Positions 8,632 through 12,730 of a DNA stretch of 12,730 nucleotides are shown here, one piece after another. The translations under genes and the position numbers were made by a program. Every line of letters starts with the position of its first letter. Positions within the stretch are counted from its first letter, which is position 1. A model generated the notes under the pieces. It was not told where the DNA came from and searched no databases. It saw nothing but the letters and a program-made list of their open reading frames with translations. The DNA comes from Conidiobolus incongruus B7586 (taxonomy: Eukaryota > Entomophthoromycota > Entomophthoromycetes > Entomophthorales > Conidiobolaceae), in assembly GCA_000697335.1 (NCBI GenBank), contig JNEM01007748.1, positions 1-12,730 on the forward strand, written 5' to 3'.

Positions 8632-11600
8632 ATGCATAATTATAACCGTTACGAATTTAGTCAACCAGCTAGCTCCATTAGCAAAACTCAACTCATACTG
8701 AGTAAATTTACCTTATACGAAACCAAAACCCGTTTCTATATAGTGGGAAGCAACCAGAGTGATAACTGTTATAGAATCCTAAAGATTGATAGAACTTCTA
8801 TAGATGAGTTGAATGTTACCGAGGATGAAGTAATGTATACCAAATCCGAATGTGTCGAACTATTGAGTATGATTGACCTGGGAAACTTACATACTGGGGG
8901 ACTTCAGAAAGTGTGTTCGGGGTTCGGTATTATTGGTTAGTTTATACTCCTTCTTTTAATGTAAATTATTATTAATTAGTTTTTATAGGTTTTATAAAAT
9001 TTACACAAGGGTACTATTTAAATTTAATAACAAAACGCAAAGCTATAGCCCTAGTAGGAGGACATTATATTTACCATATTGAAGATACTGCACTATTACC
9101 AATAAGCCGAAATAGTTTGGGAGAAAGACGTCCAGATGAAGCTAGGTATTTTTGAATAATTTGTATTGTGAATTATTAGTTAAATAAGGGGTTATTTAGA
9201 TATGTCTCAATTTTTCAAAATATGGATATGACTAAAAATTTTTATTTTAGGTAAAAAATTTAGAATCGTATTACTTAATAATATATTAACTTTATTCAAT
9301 AGTTATACCTATGATATTACACACTCCTTACAATATAATATAACCAAATTAAATCCTAATAAATTGGACGATCCCAATCATCCTCCATTTTCGGGATACC
9401 AAGAAACCTTCGTTTGGAATCACTATCTGTTGAAGAATGGATTCGGTAAACATTGTCTCAATAGTCCATCGCATTGGGTTCTCCCTGTTATTTATGGATT
9501 TGTAGATCAAGCAAGTAATTTGTGCTACTTAGAATATCAAAAGTATCGTTTATTGACTAATAGTTTAGAAATATCAGTTTTAGGTATCCCAATTGCTGTA
9601 ACATTAATAGCGAGAAGATCTTGTAAGTATGCGGGTGCCAGATTCCTAAAGCGAGGTGTCAACGATCAGGGATATGTAGCCAACGAAGTTGAAACGGAAC
9701 AGATCGTAAATTTAATGGAACCTACGTCGCTATATCTACCTCAAAAGCACAAGGATGGTACCGTTTACTATATCCCAAATCCACGCTACACTTCATTTAT
9801 TCAGCATCGAGGATCGATTCCGCTGAGCTGGGTTCAAGACCCTTCGAATATGGCACCCAAACCCCAGATTGAATTGACACTTCCCGACCCTTTCTACGCG
9901 AGAGCAGCATCTCACTTTAATTCGATGTTTCAGCGTTATGGATCACCTATTATTGTCCTGAATTTAATCAAAGCGAAAGAGAAGACGCCGCGAGAGTCCA
10001 AATTACTAACTCCATTCAAGGATATGACTACCTATTTGACCAAATGTCTCAACGACTCCACTAAGATTATCTATGTGCCTTGGGATATGTCCAGAGCATC
10101 CAAAAGGTAATTCAATATATTATATAAATAAATTTTAACTAAACATCATATTAGTCGAGATCAAGATGTAATCAGTTGGTTAGAAAGTTTCGCTGAAGAC
10201 GCCCTCAACATCACTAAATTCTTTCATCCGGGTTCTGAACCTTACGCTTGGTACGACAAGCGAAAATCAAAGTAAATGAAATAAATTTTATTATTACCAT
10301 TCTCTTATTCATAATTTTATTAGTCCCGACGATGAAAACCATAATGTCCCTAGATATCAATACCTATTGCAGAAAGGAATCGTTCGCACCAACTGTATCG
10401 ACTGTATCGATCGTACCAACGCAGCCCAGTTTGTTATAGGAAAATTTGGACTTGCTCATCAATTACATGGATTAGGTATTATCAGCGAACCCTACCTCCC
10501 ATTCGACTGTAATGCAATCGACATTCTTACCGAAATGTACCACGACCACGGTGATACTCTAGCGCTTCAGTATGGAGGGTCGTTACTCGTGAATAATATG
10601 GCAACGTATCGCAAAATTAATCAAAATTGGTCATCTCACTCGCGAGACATGATCGAAGCGATACGTCGTTTTTATTCCAATAGTTTCGTGGATGCAGAAA
10701 AGCAAGATGCCATTAATTTATTCTTGGGGGTGTATCAACCTATGCGAGAGCCCAAGAAGTTATGGGAGATGTCTACGGATTATTATTTGCATAATTCCAG
10801 GTTTAAATTTGGTCAGCCTAGGAGAAAGGAGTAAGTTTTATTAATTATTTGTATAATGTATTAATAGTTTTATTTAGTTACATCAAATGGTGGAATCCAG
10901 AATATTTAGACAATTGGCAATTTGACAAATTCCCATGGCATAATAATCAATTTAACGAACTGTCTAAAAGTGTTCAACCTCTGCCGCTCCAATTATCTGA
11001 TAATTTAGTGGATATCGAATCAGCCCAAGAGTCCTTAGAGGAGGACCTCGACCCTATGAAAATATACTGGAATGAGTACTATCGTCCTAAATTATTTACC
11101 AGTTTTGGCAAGCTGTTAGCATTCAATATGAATTCTACTTTAGAGTAAGAAAACTTTTCTCTATTTGTTTTTGTATATTGATGAATTATTTAGTGTAGAT
11201 CTGAAAGCTTCTATGAAGAGAAGTCCCTTTCACGTTTATAAACCTCAGCAACCTTCTAATATTGAACCTGCGTAAGTTATTTATCATCAAATGATTAATT
11301 TGGTAAATTTAAATATTATGTAGATTGGATGTCGCTCGATTTGGCAGATGGATTACATTTAATGCAGATAGAGGTAAAAATAAAAAAACGGGGAATTCGC
11401 TCCTGAACAGAGACTCTATATCCTCCGATCATCCTAGACCACCCACTCCCGCAATGTCGGAAGCAACTACTGCTGCCGCAAATCCTCTCGAAACACTGGT
11501 TAGCAATCTCATGAATCCTCATTTAACTACGCCCGAACTTGAGGAATACGAACGCTACGTAGATCAATACAATACCATAACGTATGGCACAGTACTCCTA

Positions 11601-11888
11601 CCCTACGAAAACTCTACTCAAACGATATACTCGGACCCCGAGTATGAATTACTCGACCGCTATGTCAACTCGTCCACTTCTGCTGAGATCAATCCCTCAT
11701 CCGCAGACCTTGCCCAATTTCAGAACTACGTCCAAATCCCTAACGCTAACGTCAATTTCGTCGGCAGTTTGGAATCGGGTGGAGCTAGTATGCGAGGAGG
11801 TAAGTACGAAGCTTATTCAACCTGGTTATCGGAGGGTCGTTACGTTAGACCTACTAAGAAGGGGTTAAAACTGGATGATAGTAAATAA
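8632..11888 (+). CDS. Fig4 phosphoinositide 5-phosphatase (Sac domain)
   Basis: Fig4 removes the 5-phosphate from PI(3,5)P2 and, with the scaffold Vac14 and the kinase Fab1/PIKfyve, sets the level of this lipid on vacuole and late-endosome membranes. Nine exons (8632-8935, 8989-9145, 9200-9250, 9303-10106, 10155-10271, 10324-10830, 10878-11144, 11194-11271, 11324-11888) encode 949 residues, near yeast (879) and human (907). The eight introns are 53, 54, 52, 48, 52, 47, 49 and 52 nt, all ending in TAG. The N-terminus has the Fig4-specific [17 protein letters not shown]. Sac-domain marks follow in order: [16 protein letters not shown] (168-183), FVWN (207-210), VTLIARR to VETEQIV (270-306), and the catalytic CX5R(T) loop CIDCIDRT with Cys502 and Arg508, then [13 protein letters not shown] near 552. 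The C-terminal tail is poor in conserved domains but has repeated Tyr-rich motifs (about 833-900). The ORF is intact and probably active. No transmembrane segment is seen; membrane contact would come through Vac14. Confidence 0.98.
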
Positions 11889-12228
11889 TTTTTGATATTT
11901 AATTAACATTATATAATACAATACATAACTAATATATCTTTATATACCTAATTTAATTAAGGCCAAATTTTTAAATTATATAAATTGAAAATAATTTAAG
12001 TTTGATGAACTTGATAATACAAGTCAATTTTATTGAATGATTCATTAACAAGTTTGAATATTTAGTTAACATTATTTATTCAAATTTATTGATTTTCAAC
12101 TATTAGAAAACTCAAAAATTAAATAATGATTAAATGTTCTTGAAATTGTAAAATTAAAATATAATTTTAGAATTATGTATAAAATAATTCTAATTTGTAA
12201 TAACCGGATGTTCTATCAAACCTTTTAT
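11889..12228. other. AT-rich spacer between FIG4 and the second tRNA gene
   Basis: It holds the FIG4 3' end and the trailer of the minus-strand tRNA. No ORF or distinct hairpin is seen. On the minus strand the first run of four T residues after the tRNA lies at 12184-12181. Confidence 0.6.
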
Positions 12229-12300
12229 AGCTCTGCCTGAGAATCGAACTCAGATCGCAGGATTCAAAGTCCTGAGTGCTAACCATTACACCAGCGGAGC
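12229..12300 (-). tRNA. tRNA-Gln (anticodon TTG), copy 2
   Basis: The reverse complement is base-for-base the same as the gene at 6403-6474 over all 72 positions, including the C5/A68 mismatch in the acceptor stem, the anticodon TTG (12265-12267) and both internal promoter boxes. Flanking bases differ fully from those of copy 1. Unlike copy 1, there is no T run close to the 3' end; 44 trailer bases come before the first TTTT. It should still be transcribed from its A and B boxes, with a longer trailer to be trimmed. Confidence 0.96.
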
Positions 12301-12730
12301 CTCAATTTTGGTTACCCAATATTTTTTTAATAATGGATTTAAATTTTAACCCTTTAAATTTAGCCAATTATTTTTGAAAATTTATAATCAAACTGATATA
12401 TCTTTATTTCTAAATTTATTCAAATCTATAGTTAATTATACTTCACTATCTATTAACAAATATTATATTTAATCATATTATAAGGTTTAATTCTCATTTT
12501 TATATTATATTTTAATTTATTATAATTGGAAATTATAATGCAAATTTTTATAAATATGAAATAATTATTTTTAATATAATAATATATTTTGATTGAAAAT
12601 TTTAAATTTAAAATTAAAATATTATTTTATATATTTATATTCCTAAGTTTATATTAAATTATAAATTATTTTTCTTAAAAATTTTTTTTTCTTAAAATAA
12701 AATATTTTTGATATATTTATTAATTTATTA
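12301..12730. other. AT-rich stretch with no recognisable gene
   Basis: The end of the window is nearly pure A/T with homopolymer runs and stops in all frames. The first 40 or so bases would be the upstream flank of the minus-strand tRNA gene. Nothing else is seen. Confidence 0.6.

Noticed and set aside
10248-10439. 63-codon + strand frame across a FIG4 intron
   Set aside because: It reads through intron 5 in a register other than FIG4, whose exons on both sides match the family.
11316-11868. Minus-strand frame 11316-11522 and + strand frame 11584-11868
   Set aside because: Both lie within the last FIG4 exon in other registers and show no independent coding evidence.
1-12730. CRISPR array, bacterial operon, or virus-like element
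   Set aside because: There are no spaced identical repeats, no bacterial gene arrangement, and no recognisable capsid, polymerase, integrase or terminal repeats; short introns and Pol III tRNA genes mark nuclear eukaryotic DNA.

Overview
The window looks like nuclear DNA of an AT-rich fungus. The evidence is a fungal-type GATA zinc-finger protein, an exosome subunit and a FIG4 phosphatase that are split by 13 very short introns (47-63 nt, all ending in TAG), extremely AT-rich intergenic DNA with TA microsatellites, and eukaryotic tRNA-Gln genes with internal A and B boxes. All three main genes end in TAA, and no in-frame TGA occurs inside the spliced exons, so the standard code fits. The fungal lineage cannot be fixed from the sequence; the base composition and compact introns would suit an early-diverging (zygomycete-grade) fungus, but that is inference.

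Layout. Bases 1-2170 are AT-rich DNA with no convincing gene and one (AT)16 tract. Bases 2172-2519 look like a promoter and 5' leader with a TATA-like box and a 20-bp imperfect direct repeat. An intronless gene for a 266-residue single-finger GATA factor lies at 2520-3320. A long AT-rich stretch follows, with a (TA)24 tract and a doubtful small gene near 5289-5565. A tRNA-Gln(UUG) gene is at 6403-6474 on the + strand. Then come two genes on the + strand: RRP45 (six exons, 276 residues) at 7029-8141 and FIG4 (nine exons, 949 residues) at 8632-11888. A second tRNA-Gln(UUG), identical over 72 bases but on the - strand, is at 12229-12300. The remainder is AT-rich.

The genes do not form one pathway. 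RRP45 belongs to the RNA exosome core, FIG4 to the PI(3,5)P2 kinase/phosphatase complex on the vacuole or late endosome, and the GATA factor is a DNA-binding regulator whose targets are unknown. I found no defence system, mobile element with recognisable coding parts, or secondary-metabolite cluster. The points most worth a second look are the inverted pair of identical tRNA genes sharing an acceptor-stem mismatch, the possible small gene at 5289-5565, the repeat in the GATA promoter, and the tyrosine-rich repeats in the FIG4 tail.
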